Assembly (NCBI RefSeq): GCF_020497125.1
Contig: NC_059087.1
Location: forward strand, 18,943,925 to 19,007,924
Origin: Mauremys mutica
Taxonomy: Eukaryota; Chordata; Testudines; Geoemydidae
Direction: 5' to 3'
Length of the DNA stretch: 64,000 nt
The notes beneath the pieces were generated by a model. It had not been told where the DNA came from, made no database searches, and saw only the letters and a program-made list of their open reading frames with translations. The position numbers and the translations under genes are program-made. Below, in pieces: positions 28,701 through 37,855 of the stretch. Positions within the stretch are counted from its first letter, which is position 1; each line of letters begins with the position of its first letter.

Positions 28701-31700
28701 GCCTCAGTTTCCCCAAGGAAACCGTAAAGTGGGGCTAATAAATTTTGCCTCCCTGGCAGGAGTGCTGAGAGGTGAAATTAGATAACGTTTGGAAAGTGCT
28801 TTGAACAGGTAAAGCATTATCCTTATTTCTCTATCCAGGGACGACAACTCCTCTCAGATCCAGGCTGGCCTGGCTTCACGTGGGCTCAAACTCTCTACAG
28901 CAGCTTGGCTGCTGTCTCATCTGGGCCCTGGCTGGGTAGCTGCCTGGACTATAATCACCTGCCCCATGATGACTTGCAGCAGAGATCCCAAAATGCTCTG
29001 CAGGATTTCACTGTTCTCGGCTTCGCTCCACACCAGAGGCGACACTTCCTTTGGCATCGCCTGGAAAAGCTGCAGGCAGGTCTGAAGAAGTAGAAGGATA
29101 AAGCGCAACCCTCTGTCACCTGCTAGATCTTTTCCTTAACAGTTCGACAATGCGCCTCCCCCCAACATAGGGGGGAACATTTTCTTCCAACCCTTAAGTC
29201 CTGCTGTCTTACGGGGGGGTGGGGGGAGGACACCAAATTCCAATGAATGTTTGGGTTTTTTAACCCCTTCTCTTCCTCTAGTGCTCGTGGGAGTTACAGC
29301 ATGTTACAGGCATCCAGAGGAGACTATAACCCCCAAGCGATGTGGATCTTACCTTGACTGTGACATAACTCCACTCCCCGCTCCTTGCCGCTGGGTCCTG
29401 CAGCACCCAATTCAACGTGGCAGCTACACGCAGCAGCAGTGGGGCTAGGCCGAGTCTCCAGTGGTGTCGCCCTAGGCTGCTTTCCTCTATGAACATGCAA
29501 ACTGCAGATAGGGGGGAGAGAGGCACACGGTGCATCAGATGCCAGGCACTGCAGCCGGAGATGCTGGGTCAAACACCTCAAGAAGTGGCCAGCAGCATCT
29601 ATGCGCACACTGCAGCGAGTTATGATCAAACAAACTGATCCAGACGTCCACGCTCCAAAGGGAGGCCCTGCTCTTATGCGGGGCTGGGGAATCCCCTGCC
29701 TGTTGGTTTGGGTCCCAGGCTTTGAGGCCATTCCCTCTCTGCAGGGGTGAATATCCCCTGCTAACGCTCCCGAGTGGAGATTCAGAGATGACTCTTCCCC
29801 TGCCGGTGTTCTTAACTCATGAAAAGCACCAGGGAAAGGACAAAGGGTCGAATCTCTCCATTCTTGGATGGTTACCTGGAGCTGGTGATTCCTAGTGCTT
29901 ATACCACTTTTCATCATCAACTGCGTATTCGCTAATTCATTCACCCCACCCTGGGGAGAGAGGCGAGTATAATGCTCCCTCTTGTATTTGTGGGGAAACC
30001 GAGGCACCAAAGTGACGTGACTTGCAGAAGGCTGCACAGAGTGTCTCTCTTCACACCCAGATCCTGCTCCTGACCACGCTGGGGATTTGCCCAGAAAAGC
30101 TCAGTCCACAGACAGTTCAGGCTTTTGGGGCCACATCTGTCGCCACTGATCTCCATGGGAGAAGGGCCAGGACATCGGGGACACTTCTGCTCGTCTCGTT
30201 CCCCAGTCACACTGAGTAGCGGACAAAGAGATTCAGGGACTTGTCTGAGGCGGGCCCCATGAGTCGGTAGCTCAGCTCATGATGAGCGTCAGGATGGCCT
30301 CAGCTCAGTCTCCTATTAACCACCGAGGCCTCCATCGTGGCTATTTGGGTTCATGTGGTTCTGCGGGTTAGTGTCACAGCTCTCAAAGGGGGCAGGGGGA
30401 GTCTTTGAGACTGACCTGTCTGGAGCTCTCCCGGAGACAGCACCTGCAGGGAGAAGGAAGCGCAGGCACGTTTAACACTCATGGAGGGCACAGCTGCTGC
30501 AGAATTGCAGCTAGAGGGACGCAGTGTGCTAGGAGAGGTCGGAGGGGTCATTAGAACCCGAGCAAAGCGCCTGCCAGCTGAGCTTAGAATCAAGCCTTCC
30601 CCCCAAACCACAGCACGCAGTTTCCCCCACCCAGGGCAGCACAGCCAGGGGGCCAGCCAGATCAGCGGGGCAGGGCTGAGACCCTCCGTTTGTCTCTGGG
30701 GTCCCAGGCCAGTGCGGCTGGGTGTTCTCCAGGAGCAGAGCTGACATACTCACTCCTAAGAGAACAAACGAATACACTTCAGTCAACTCCCTGAACTGTC
30801 AGACTCTCTGCTTTCTCCCCTGCACTGATGATAAACAGCTTCCTCCTTTAGAATCTGCCTCTTCGTCCAGCCAAGTTCTCTTTGGCGTGGTACAGATCAC
30901 AAAGACCTGCCGTGTTACAATTCCCTACCTAGGGGGGCCACCAACCCAGCACTGGGCTGAAACACCGCCACCCAGAAGAGCAGGAGGCTGACTGTACAGA
31001 AGGCTGTTTTTAGTTACACACAAATATCTGGTGAACCCACAACTCCAGGACAGGGAACAAAAAGAACCTCCAGGCCAGGTACCGTGGAATGTGCTACATT
31101 GTCTCATTGTACAGGAGCTTTAAAATACAATGGGAGTAAGTACAGGGGTCCTAGGCAGCCTGAACTGGGCTTTTCCTGCCATATCACCATCCCCGGATCC
31201 AATGCTGCCCTTTGACTACGGCCCCAATCCTGCAATGTGATCTGCGAGCTCAGACCGCTGACGTCAACAGGACTCTGCACAGGCCTAGGGGTCCAAGCTG
31301 ATGGATCCTGATGCGGGATCAGGGCCTCCCTTTATTTTCCGTGTTGCTCTAAAGAGAACTGAGTTCCTCTCACCTGTTTGTACTCGGTCAGGCTGCTCAT
31401 TAACTTATTCACTTCCTCAGCAACCAGGGATTCTTTACCTTCCGACAACTTCGTAACAATCTGGGGGGAAAGGAAACCTCGAATGGTCCAGGTGTTTCAG
31501 GATCGTGCACAAATACCCAGACCAAGATGGGTCTGTCTACACTGCAGCTGCCAGAGAGCCTCCTAGCCTAGGTGGATGGACTCGCACTACTTCAGCTGGA
31601 GTGAGCTCGCTAAAAATAGCAGGGGGGACGTTGTGGCTCTGGTGGCGGGCTCGGCCACTTAACGCCCTGGACCTGAGACCAGCTGGCTATCGCGAGTCTC

Positions 31701-34700
31701 CAGCAGAGCCACAACATCCACCCTGATATTTTTAGTGAGCTAGCTAGTGCAAGTCTGTCTAGCTGGCTCCCAGCTGCAGCGTAGACATGCTCTGTGTGTG
31801 CTCTCAAGAGGGTAGATAATATGCTGCTGAACCCAGAATTAGGATTTAGACACAACAGACATTTCCCAAAGAGACAAGTACAGCCTCTTGAGTAAATGAT
31901 GTGTGATTAAAACTAGCTGTGAAAAAATGCACAACAAAAAAAGGTAGGAATTTCAGAAAAAGAATCCATTTAATAACCGCGTTACTGTTGTCAAGCACCG
32001 TGCCAGATATGGAAAGTTAACGCTAACAGTCTGTCTAATGTCAGAGGGGCAGCCGTGTTAGTCTGGATCTGTAAAAAGTGACAGAGTCCTGTGGTACCTT
32101 ATAGACTAGCAGAAGTACTGGAGCATGAGCTTTCGTGGGTGGATACCCACTTCATCAGACCCACTTCGGTTAGTCTGTCTAACGTCAGCAGGCTTTTCTA
32201 TTAAATAGCTAAAATCAGCTTTAGTGTTTGTTTTCAGTCAAGGCCACAAGTTACAACAAGGAGCACTGGGATCTGGGATTTTAGTTCCGGCCCCTCTCTG
32301 CGCTTGTCTACACGGCCCTGTAGTTTGGACTACGGATAGGCACATTGCAGCACGCACACCGAAGTCTTTCAAAGAGGACTACGTTACTGTGAACCAGGTA
32401 CCTTTTAGTCTGTGTCCGCAGCATCCACAGGGGGCAGTTACAGCATCGCACTACGGTGCACACTGCAATTCGCCTCTCCAGACTACTGGGCCATGTGGCC
32501 ATAGCCTCTGTTCTGCCTTTTTTTTATATGTATTTATTCTCTTACGTAATGAAAGAGCTGAAGAAGAGCTCTGTGTAGCTCAAAAGCTTCTCTCTTTTAC
32601 CATCCGAAGTGGGTCCAGTAAAAGATATTACCTCTCCCACCGTGTCTCTATAATGAATGAGAGACTGGACAGAACAATGACACTCCACTTGCTGGCTCTC
32701 CTCCTTATGTCTAGCTGCTAAACTCACAGATTTTGAAGGCCAGAAAGGCATCACAATGGTTATCTAGTCTGAGCTCTTCTGTAACACCGGCCAGAGAATT
32801 TCACCCAGTAATTAAGGCACTGAGCCCAGTCACCTGTGGTTTAAATGACATTACTAAGTTAAAAACAAATGAAATACTTTCCCTACTATTCACTTTCCAC
32901 ATAGCAATGGCTGTAGGAGTTGCCACCGAATGTTCTTTGATTGCAAATGGAAGGCGGGGTAGTCTGCACCGTCGGGATTGGGAAGGTGGGGTGGCCTGCG
33001 CAGTTGTGACTGGGGAGAGAGGTGTCCAGGAGCCAGTGTGGTCTGTGTTGCTAGAGCCCTGGTACAAAAGTCAAGTGTAGGCAGCTAGGCAAAGGGCCAA
33101 GCCTCTGTTTTTATTCTTGGTTTTCCTAGAGGGAAGGCACAAGCTGTAACCTCTACTCCCAGGGAAACTCAGTTAAGATTCAACATCTAGTTTGCAGCAA
33201 GGTTCTTTGTGTAGACTGAGGCACAAGACCACCCTGTAAGTGAATGGTCCAGGCAGGTCTCAGTCTCCGTTCGGGGTGGCAGGAGCCCAGGTGTCTATAT
33301 TCCTAGCACTGACTTGCTGTGGGACCTTGGGTAAGTCACTTAACATTGCTGTAGTTCAGTTTCCTCAGCTGTAAAACGGGGATCGTAAGCCCTGTCTACC
33401 TAACGCTCTTGTGAGCATCCCTGACTGGACAGATACGTCTACGCTCCAGTTAAAACTCCATAGCTAGCCCATGCCAGCTGACTCGGGCTCACGGGCTGTT
33501 TAATTGCAGTGTGCATGTTTGGGCTGGGCCCAGGCTCTAGGATCCTGCAAGGCAGGAGGGTCCCAGAACTCAGGCTACAGCCTAAGCCCCAACTTCTACA
33601 CTGCAATTAAACAGCCCCAAAGCCCAGCCCGAGTCAGCTGCATGGCCTAGCCCCGGGGTGTCTAACTGCAGTGTGGCCACCGCTTCTGAGTCACGGATGA
33701 CAGGTGCTGTAGAGGCACCGAGTGTTTACTTTGCAGGCGCCCCTGCAAACAATGGAAGTTGACTGTTGTTGAGCAAACCCTGGCATAACGTTGCAGCCTG
33801 ACCCACCCAGGTGAATGGAGCGGCCGCTGTATAACACGATTTACCTGCTCGAGCTTATGGAAGGAGCTGGAACTGCTGGTCGTCTCCATTTGGAAAGCGA
33901 GCACGCAGCGCACTAAGGGAAGCACGTCGGCATCGTCTAGTTCCCATATCCCCTTGCTGAGCTCCTGAAAGAGCAGAAGAGCCTCCTCCAGATTTTTATC
34001 TTTACATCTCTTCACAGAACCCCTGGAAAAATTAAACACCGGATTGCCATGTGAACGCTGACTTGTTCCAAACATCTCCGACAGAGAGAGAAAGAGTTCA
34101 GACCGCAGCTACGGTCAGTATAGTCACGGAGCGGGACAGGGAAAACTGCCTGGCCTTTGCTTAGCACCCATCCCGACAGTACGTATAGCGCGCATGTTTA
34201 AATTATATTTATTCATTTAAATCTATCGGTCTAGATTTTCATAAGTGACTAGTGATTTATAGGTTCCTCACTTGTTTCCTCACCAAAACCATCTGGTGTT
34301 CCACCGTTTGCTTTAAAAGATACTAACACGTATATAAAGGCTGGGGCCAAGGTTGGTAAAAAATAAAATAATTCTGCAAAATCTCTAGATAGGAAGCAGA
34401 AGAGGGGAGGTCGAATAAGATCAGACTGGTCCTGTGTAATGTAAATGCAGCGCTGGAAAAGGGTTGGGGCCCAATGTCACTGAATAGAAGAGAAATAGTT
34501 CAATTTCATTCTGCTTTACAGCACCAGCCTTGTAAAGCAAAAATCAACCAAACTCTCCATATAACCACAGGTACAAATCCATAAACCAAGCCGCATCTCC
34601 AGCATAAACACAGCAAGGAACCCCAGCAGGGAGCAGAGAGTGACTCCCCTCATAAAGTATCCCCTTTTCTTGGGCTTGGATCCACAGGCGGGCAGCACCC

Positions 34701-36577
34701 TAGAGCAAGACTGATTTTTGGCAGGAATCTGCGGACCCACTTGCAGGCTAGGAGTCTACGTTAGAAACGGGCCAATATCTGAAACAGAATGACGTGCCAC
34801 GGTGGGAAGGAGCAGTTGCAGGCTGAAAACTAGCATCGTTTTGCTTTGCATAAGGCGGTGTCTATGGCCCAAATGCAGGACTTTAGCTGGGTGCTGCTGG
34901 CTCTACACTCACTATCACTTTCCAGTCAGAATCAGGGATAACCATGCTTAGTTGGAGATGGGAGAGAGGGAAAGTGAAAGAGGAATACAACCGCTTGAAA
35001 GAATTACCCTCCCTCCCTACAGAACTAGTTTAGCCAAGACATCCCCGTGTCCCCTTTAGTTGCCTGCACACTGAATAGTCCTTTACTTGTTTTCAGTCCT
35101 CGCATTACTGTCATTTCCAGCTCTCTCTCTCTCTCTCTCTCAGCTGTCACACAGCGGCTTCGTGCAGGTAGTTTTTACACCTCTGAAGACCTGGCCTGGG
35201 TATAAGTCTGATTAAAACAATACGTGAAATGAATTTGATTTCAAACTAACGACTGACTGTCCGCATCCCCCCTACACGGACAGGAAGTCTGTACAGTGAG
35301 GAGACCAGGGGGCTGCGGTGGGTCAAAATGAGAGGCTGTGGCTCAGCAAGTCAGTACAGAGATGTGGTGAGAAGGGGCCAGGCGGTGCTGAGGCTCAGGA
35401 CTGAAACGCAGTGGCGGAGAGTCCAAGACTGGAATAGCCTGACTGTGCTGTAGGTCAGAAGAAACGTGAACTTTGTACTCAGCCTCCCACAACACCCACT
35501 CGCGCTGCTCCGCTCTAGCCAGGCCCTCGCTTTCGGGAACGCTAGTATTTAACCCACATTTACCCAGCTACTAAAAACAAGGAGAAGTGTTGAACTGGCA
35601 GCCCCTGGAGGCAGGGACTGCCTAGCAAAAGGGGGTGCAGGGCCATGCCTCCACCAGCCAGCCACTACAGTCATACGAACAAACTAACCCTGAAGAATGG
35701 TTACAGAACAAACCCTTTTGATCCTTAAAGGGAAGTTACATTTGGCTTCGAAGTTAAACCTGGTAGAAACTTTCCCACCATGAAAACAATCCACTGAAAT
35801 CCGTTTTTTCTCAAGGAAACAGACGCCGGCGCCGTGCGCAGCCCAAACACCGGAGCAATGAAACCTGACAGACAGAGCGACTATAATCCGAAGTGAGACC
35901 GATTCCACTGACCCTTCCTGCCAGCACGGCACGAAGTGAGGACAGCGCATCGAAGGGGACAACAAGCTGAATGTCAAGACAGACTCTCCCACCCACGCTG
36001 GGTTAGTAACGCAGGTAACAGCCCAGCTTCTTATCACACGGGTTTGGTTTTCAATTGAGTGTCTCTTTAAGCTGCCACGAACCAGTCACCGGGGGCCAAA
36101 CTGTCACAGGCCATTGCCAGGCGATAGGAGCCCCCTCCCGGGCCACCTTCCTGTGCAACCTGGGCTCGGGTGACCAGAGAGCACGTGTGAAAAACCGGGA
36201 CAGGGGGTGGGGGGTAATAGGGGCGCATATAAAAAAAGCCCCAAATAGCGGGACTGTCCCGATGAAATGGGGACATTTGGTCACCCGAAGCTGGGCACAA
36301 GCCCAGGCGCTGGGGGCACGGAGGGGAGCGGGCAGGGACCAGGGCGGGACCCGGCCTCTGCCCCCGGCCCCCTCCCCGGCGCGCCAGCAGCACGCGGGGA
36401 GCTGCTCTCCGTGGACCCCGGGGCAGGAGGGGGCGCCCCGCCCCGCACTCACCCCGCGAACTGCTGCAGCTTCTGCAGGAAGGCGAGCAGGGCCCGGCAG
36501 AGCCCCCGCAGCGGCTCCCTGCGCCCGAGCCCCCGGTAGAAGGCGAGGCAGGCCTGGGCCTCCTGCGCCGCGCCCAT
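1044..36577 (-). CDS. THADA-like: THADA-like protein (THADA/TRM732 family, DUF2428), about 31 coding exons
   Basis: Joining the exons listed in the next five entries gives an open frame of about 1,935 codons, close to human THADA (about 1,950 aa). The protein is alpha-helical and HEAT/ARM-like throughout. Family hallmarks are visible in order: a HEAT N-terminus, a 712-nt central exon, the DUF2428 core with a TCCWVSVKE-type segment followed by IGLLLGGL, then the AVRNAAIQLFS and FFSRYPQLRE segments and the HGRLLQIRALL helix. THADA/Trm732 proteins act in the cytosol as partners of FTSJ1/Trm7 for 2'-O-methylation of tRNA position 32. Start: ATG at 36577-36575 in the CpG island, the only early in-frame ATG. 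All junction phases agree when exon 25 ends at 7210. Family membership is seen directly; paralogy to THADA is inferred from divergence and from location next to GSC2/ESS2. Confidence 0.88.
1258..2740. other. THADA-like intron 30; old SINE/LINE-like debris
   Basis: No coding frame. From about 1500 to 1960 the text resembles old MIR/CR1-type repeats, including the phrase AAGTCAATGGGAGCT and a block of outpatient-type MIR wording (GTGGCACAGTGAGACT...). There is an A/C-rich low-complexity tract at 1735-1790. Confidence 0.4.
4055..4996 (+). mobile_element. CR1 LINE, 3' part, in intron 28 of the THADA-like gene
   Basis: The plus strand reads like the end of a CR1 ORF2 (around 4155-4260: MNKFRLEIRRMFLTIRGMRFWNSLP), followed by a long 3' UTR ending in the familiar AGATGATCTGGTGGGTCCC and TTCTGGCCTCAGCTCTCTGACT. 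It lies antisense to the host gene. Its 3' end stops about 10 nt from the exon 28 donor. A related copy lies at 50.3-50.76 kb. Confidence 0.75.
6495..6575 (+). mobile_element. possible tRNA-derived SINE remnant
   Basis: The stretch includes a B-box-like GAGTTCAAACTCC about 40 nt downstream of a degenerate A-box region (GTGCGGTGGATTAACAC). It lies inside intron 26 of the THADA-like gene. No tRNA fold is preserved, so it is a decayed SINE head at best. Confidence 0.35.
8368..13656 (-). CDS. THADA-like: THADA-like exons 20-24, DUF2428 core (residues about 1055-1367)
   Basis: Exons: 20, 13656-13552; 21, 12054-11854; 22, 10391-10241; 23, 9250-9004; 24, 8604-8368. Exon 20 encodes GAVEGCSMGFTKF, exon 21 SSITRRAAGFPMLFLCIV, exon 22 VSALHVLQTLVRG and WAMRNAAIQLF, exon 23 VFFSRYPQLREILL, exon 24 AVRVMAAKALVPVVP and HGRLLQIRALLAY. 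Each has an obvious counterpart, in the same order, in human THADA (for example the TRRSAGIPF-type loop and the WAVRNSSTLLFS-type helix). Splice sites are canonical and phases agree. Confidence 0.93.
13690..13885 (+). mobile_element. MIR-like core-SINE
   Basis: The text follows the well-known MIR order: a block near CCTCTTTTCACAGATGAGGA, then AGCAGTTAAGTGTCAGC, then GGGATTAGAAATCGGGAGCTC. It lies in intron 19 of the THADA-like gene. Confidence 0.65.
14150..14594. other. THADA-like intron 19 remainder; nothing recognised
   Basis: No conserved frame and no repeat that I can name. It includes the phrase AAAGTCAGTGGAGTTGTTCC, a weak trace of the interspersed repeats common elsewhere in the window. 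Confidence 0.35.
14595..22011 (-). CDS. THADA-like: THADA-like exons 13-19, start of DUF2428 core (residues about 698-1054)
   Basis: Exons: 13, 22011-21859; 14, 20309-20200; 15, 19758-19598; 16, 18889-18723; 17, 17951-17766; 18, 16874-16726; 19, 14738-14595. Exon 18 has two nearby acceptors (16874 or 16871), both in frame. Exons 18 and 19 join to give LILTCCWVSVK followed by EIGLLLGGLVEKILPL, the strongest family signature seen in the window. Exon 15 carries an SSPRVQEAEAGAVLMKT segment that also aligns to THADA. Introns contain a 760-bp TIR element (20.74-21.50 kb) and MIR-like SINE remnants. Confidence 0.92.
18475..18560 (+). mobile_element. MIR-like fragment
   Basis: The segment GGTGAAGCAACTTGCCCAAG followed by GCCACAGGG matches the core of MIR/core-SINE elements. 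It lies in intron 16 of the THADA-like gene. Confidence 0.5.
20742..21502. mobile_element. non-autonomous TIR DNA transposon (hAT-like), about 760 bp
   Basis: The left end reads TAGGGCCCTACCAAATTCAC (from 20743) and the right end is its inverse (GTGAATTTGGTAGGGCCCTA, ending 21502). A 7-bp direct repeat ATCATAG flanks it (20735-20741 and 21503-21509), extending to 8 bp with one mismatch, which suits a hAT-type insertion. The interior is GC-rich, with repeated blocks around AGAGCTGGGCAGCC in both orientations. No transposase frame. It sits in intron 13 of the THADA-like gene. Confidence 0.75.
22620..22765 (+). mobile_element. MIR-like core-SINE
   Basis: Contains CCCCATTTTTACAGATGGGG, then AAACTGAGGCACAGAGCAA and AAGTGACTTGCTC in the MIR order. 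It lies in intron 12 of the THADA-like gene. Confidence 0.65.
23030..23160 (-). repeat. partial copy of the repeat family also found at 45.9 and 49.9 kb
   Basis: The reverse complement shows the same wording (AAAG...CTCAGCTCCTGGAGTCATGTG) as the two larger copies. It is short and diverged, and assigned by eye. Confidence 0.4.
23521..26260 (-). CDS. THADA-like: THADA-like exons 9-12 (residues about 321-697)
   Basis: Exons: 9, 26260-26176; 10, 25783-25647; 11, 24950-24753; 12, 24232-23521. Exon 12 is 712 nt, by far the largest, encoding about 237 residues of stacked helices. Exon 11 has the segment EGASEFIHSSFQHLLEIYRL and exon 12 contains LNLNCDSSSFRQLLQAAVRK, both matching in order the region of human THADA that precedes DUF2428. 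Donors and acceptors are canonical (exon 12 acceptor is a TAG, donor GTGAGT). Confidence 0.88.
26407..26650. mobile_element. palindromic MITE-like element
   Basis: Arms of 31 nt at 26424-26454 and 26478-26508 are inverted with one mismatch (TTTTTAGTAAAAGTCACGGA against its complement). I recognise this unit from turtle genomes. It lies in intron 8 of the THADA-like gene, 150 nt upstream of exon 9. Confidence 0.65.
27420..36577 (-). CDS. THADA-like: THADA-like exons 1-8 (residues about 1-320)
   Basis: Exons on the minus strand, high to low coordinate: 1, 36577-36453; 2, 34022-33845; 3, 31460-31374; 4, 30443-30416; 5, 29501-29353; 6, 29081-28959; 7, 28221-28101; 8, 27568-27420. All donors are GT and all acceptors AG, and phases link without a break. 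Exon 4 is a 28-nt microexon encoding VLSPGELQT plus one base. This part has helical repeats and is the least conserved part of the family; I recognise it mainly because it splices in frame to the clearly THADA-like part. Intron 1 (about 2.4 kb) and intron 2 (about 2.4 kb) hold most of the MITEs. Confidence 0.8.
28690..28830. mobile_element. MIR-like fragment
   Basis: Contains GCCTCAGTTTCCCCAAGG, then AGTGGGGCTAATAA and GGAAAGTGCTTTGAACA in the order of the MIR 3' half. A shorter similar fragment lies at 27995-28065. Both are intronic in the THADA-like gene. Confidence 0.5.
29975..30065. mobile_element. MIR-like fragment
   Basis: Contains GGGGAAACCGAGGCACCAAA and GTGACTTGCAGAAGGCTGC. It lies in intron 4 of the THADA-like gene. 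Confidence 0.45.
31535..31786. mobile_element. palindromic MITE (GTCTACACTGCAGCTG ends)
   Basis: Left end GTCTACACTGCAGCTG at 31535-31550. The right end at 31771-31786 is its inverse with one mismatch. Interior blocks are also roughly inverted (TCGCTAAAAATAGCAGG against TGATATTTTTAGTGAGC). Non-coding, probably Harbinger-like. It lies in intron 2 of the THADA-like gene. Confidence 0.65.
32042..32166 (+). mobile_element. hAT-like MITE, left part
   Basis: Begins CAGAGGGGCAGCCGTGTTAG, followed by GAGTCCTGTGGTACC, TTATAGACTAGCAG and GAGCTTTCGTGGGTGG. The same family gives a full hairpin at 52.45 kb and a right end at 56.9 kb. The copy is truncated near CTTCATCAGAC. Confidence 0.7.
32305..32660. 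mobile_element. two further MITE-like fragments
   Basis: At 32305-32520 a unit opening TTGTCTACACGGCC has an approximate inverse near GGGCCATGTGGCC. At 32565-32655 a fragment (AAAGCTTCTCTC...AAAAGATATTACCTC) belongs to the family seen again at 53.32-53.46 kb. No coding capacity. Confidence 0.5.
33300..33420 (+). mobile_element. MIR-like core-SINE fragment
   Basis: Contains TGTGGGACCTTGGGTAAGTC, ACTTAACATTGC and CAGTTTCCTCAGCTGTAAAA in MIR order. It lies in intron 2 of the THADA-like gene. Confidence 0.6.
33432..33690. mobile_element. overlapping palindromic MITEs
   Basis: A perfect 20-bp inverted repeat, GGGCTGTTTAATTGCAGTGT, lies at 33493-33512 with its complement at 33598-33617. A second set of ends (ACGTCTACGCTCCAGTTAAA at about 33435) suggests two related copies joined or one rearranged copy. 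It lies just downstream of exon 2 of the THADA-like gene, in intron 2. Confidence 0.6.
35126..35148. repeat. (CT)n microsatellite
   Basis: About ten CT units in intron 1 of the THADA-like gene. The rest of 34023-36150 shows no repeat or frame I can name. Confidence 0.8.
36168..36286. mobile_element. TIR MITE, copy 1 of 3 (GGGTGACCAGA ends)
   Basis: Opens GGGTGACCAGAG and closes TTTGGTCACCC, with an internal ATATAAAAAAAGC block. The family recurs at 42635-42753 and 56738-56847. It lies in intron 1 of the THADA-like gene, about 165 nt past the exon 1 donor, at the edge of the CpG island. Flanking bases here are TC and GA rather than TA. Confidence 0.75.
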
Positions 36578-37275
36578 GGCCCGGCCCGGCCCGGCCCGGG
36601 GTGGGGGGAGCCAGGCTGCCCCGGGGAGCTAGCGCGGCACGTGGGCTCGGCAGCGGCGGGGCACCAACAGCGCCCGAGTCCCGACTCTGGGCGCACTGGG
36701 CATGCGCCACCGAACTGCGCATGCCCAGTAACCTTCCCTGTTGCCGCTGCCCTCACTGCCACTGACGATTTGCTGCCTGCTGGGGGGGGGGGTGTCAAAG
36801 CGTTAAGGGGGCAAATCGCAGCGGGGGGGGGGGGCGGATGCCAGGGTCTGGGCCGGGGCAGAAATGTACGGGGGGGCTCAAGCTGCGGCAGGAGAGGGGC
36901 CGAAGGGGAAAAATCGGGGGGGGGGAGGAGACGCTGCCGGACCCTGTGCGGGGACAAAACCCCCGTTTAGGGAGGGGGAGGGGCACAGTGACCCCGTGGG
37001 AGGAGCCACTTGCTGTGCTCGGAAATCTGGGGGCGGGGCGGGGGGGGCAGAGGCTGTTTTCGTTCTGCTCCCAGGACGCTGCATCGTGTCAGCCCCGGGG
37101 CAGGGGGCGGGTTCCTGGGGCTGAAAGGGCCCGGCCGCCCCGCTCCCGGCGGCTCCTCTCGGTCTCGCATAAGGGCTGCGGGGCTCGTCACTGCTCCCGC
37201 CGGGCGGCGGAATGCGGTGACCCGCTGTACAGACGCCCCCGCCCGCCCTCCAGCCCTGCCGCCCCCCGCGCTTTG
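36270..37275 (-). promoter_or_regulatory. CpG island / promoter of the THADA-like gene
   Basis: Very GC-rich and dense in CpG, covering exon 1 and about 700 nt upstream. G tracts occur at 36781-36791, 36822-36834 and 36917-36925. An inverted pair of NRF1-like sites lies at 36695-36729. No TATA box is seen. GC-rich, TATA-less promoters suit a housekeeping gene. Confidence 0.75.
36695..36729. promoter_or_regulatory. inverted pair of NRF1-like sites
   Basis: ACTGGGCATGCGC (36695-36707) and its perfect inverse GCGCATGCCCAGT (36717-36729) are separated by 9 nt. Each arm holds a GCATGCGC-type NRF1 core. The pair lies 118-152 nt upstream of the THADA-like ATG. That NRF1 binds is inferred from the motif only. 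Confidence 0.6.
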
Positions 37276-37850
37276 AATGTGTAAAAGTCTCTTCTATCAG
37301 TTTCTGTGTCTCTATGAAATCACTGCTGCTCCTTTCTCTTATACAACGTGCTGAGTTGCTCACTCCCTCCCAGAGCCCCCTCCTGTACCCCAATCCCCTG
37401 CCCCAGGTCAGAGCCTGCACCCCTCGCTCAAACTCCCCATAGCCTGCAACCCTCCTGCACCCCAACTCCATCCCAGAGCCTGCACCCCAAAAAGGGCCGG
37501 ATTAACCTTTCGTGGGCCCGGTGCTAAACATATTTGTGGGCTCCCATTGGGGAAATGGGGACATGGGAGCAGAGTCCTCAGCGCGAGGGGCTGGCCGGGG
37601 GCAATGGGAGATGGGTCATGGCACAGCAGGGACAGTCCCGCTCCAGCCAGCCCAGAACAAGGGCACTGTTTACAAACTGGGAGTTGCCAGACGCACACTG
37701 GCCAGCCCTGCCCTGCGCTGCCATCGTGCTTCTTCCCCTTGGGGGCCGGCCCGTGCTGCACCATGCTACCCCCTGCCCAGCACCCCTCTGGCTCCCTACG
37801 CCCAGTGCCGCACCACCCAGAGATGGTCACGTTGCGTCACGGAAACTGCA
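37276..37850. other. intergenic, possible 5' part of a hAT element; no gene
   Basis: A transposon-like left edge GGGCCGGATTAACC appears at about 37495, but the following 350 nt do not read as transposase. A coding frame of the hAT type is only visible from about 37880. Confidence 0.4.
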
Positions 37851-37855
37851 TCTAG

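Noticed and set aside
36051..37471. Several long open frames on both strands around exon 1 of the THADA-like gene
   Set aside because: They result from GC-rich, stop-poor CpG island sequence; composition is low-complexity Pro/Gly/Arg/Ala with no family match.
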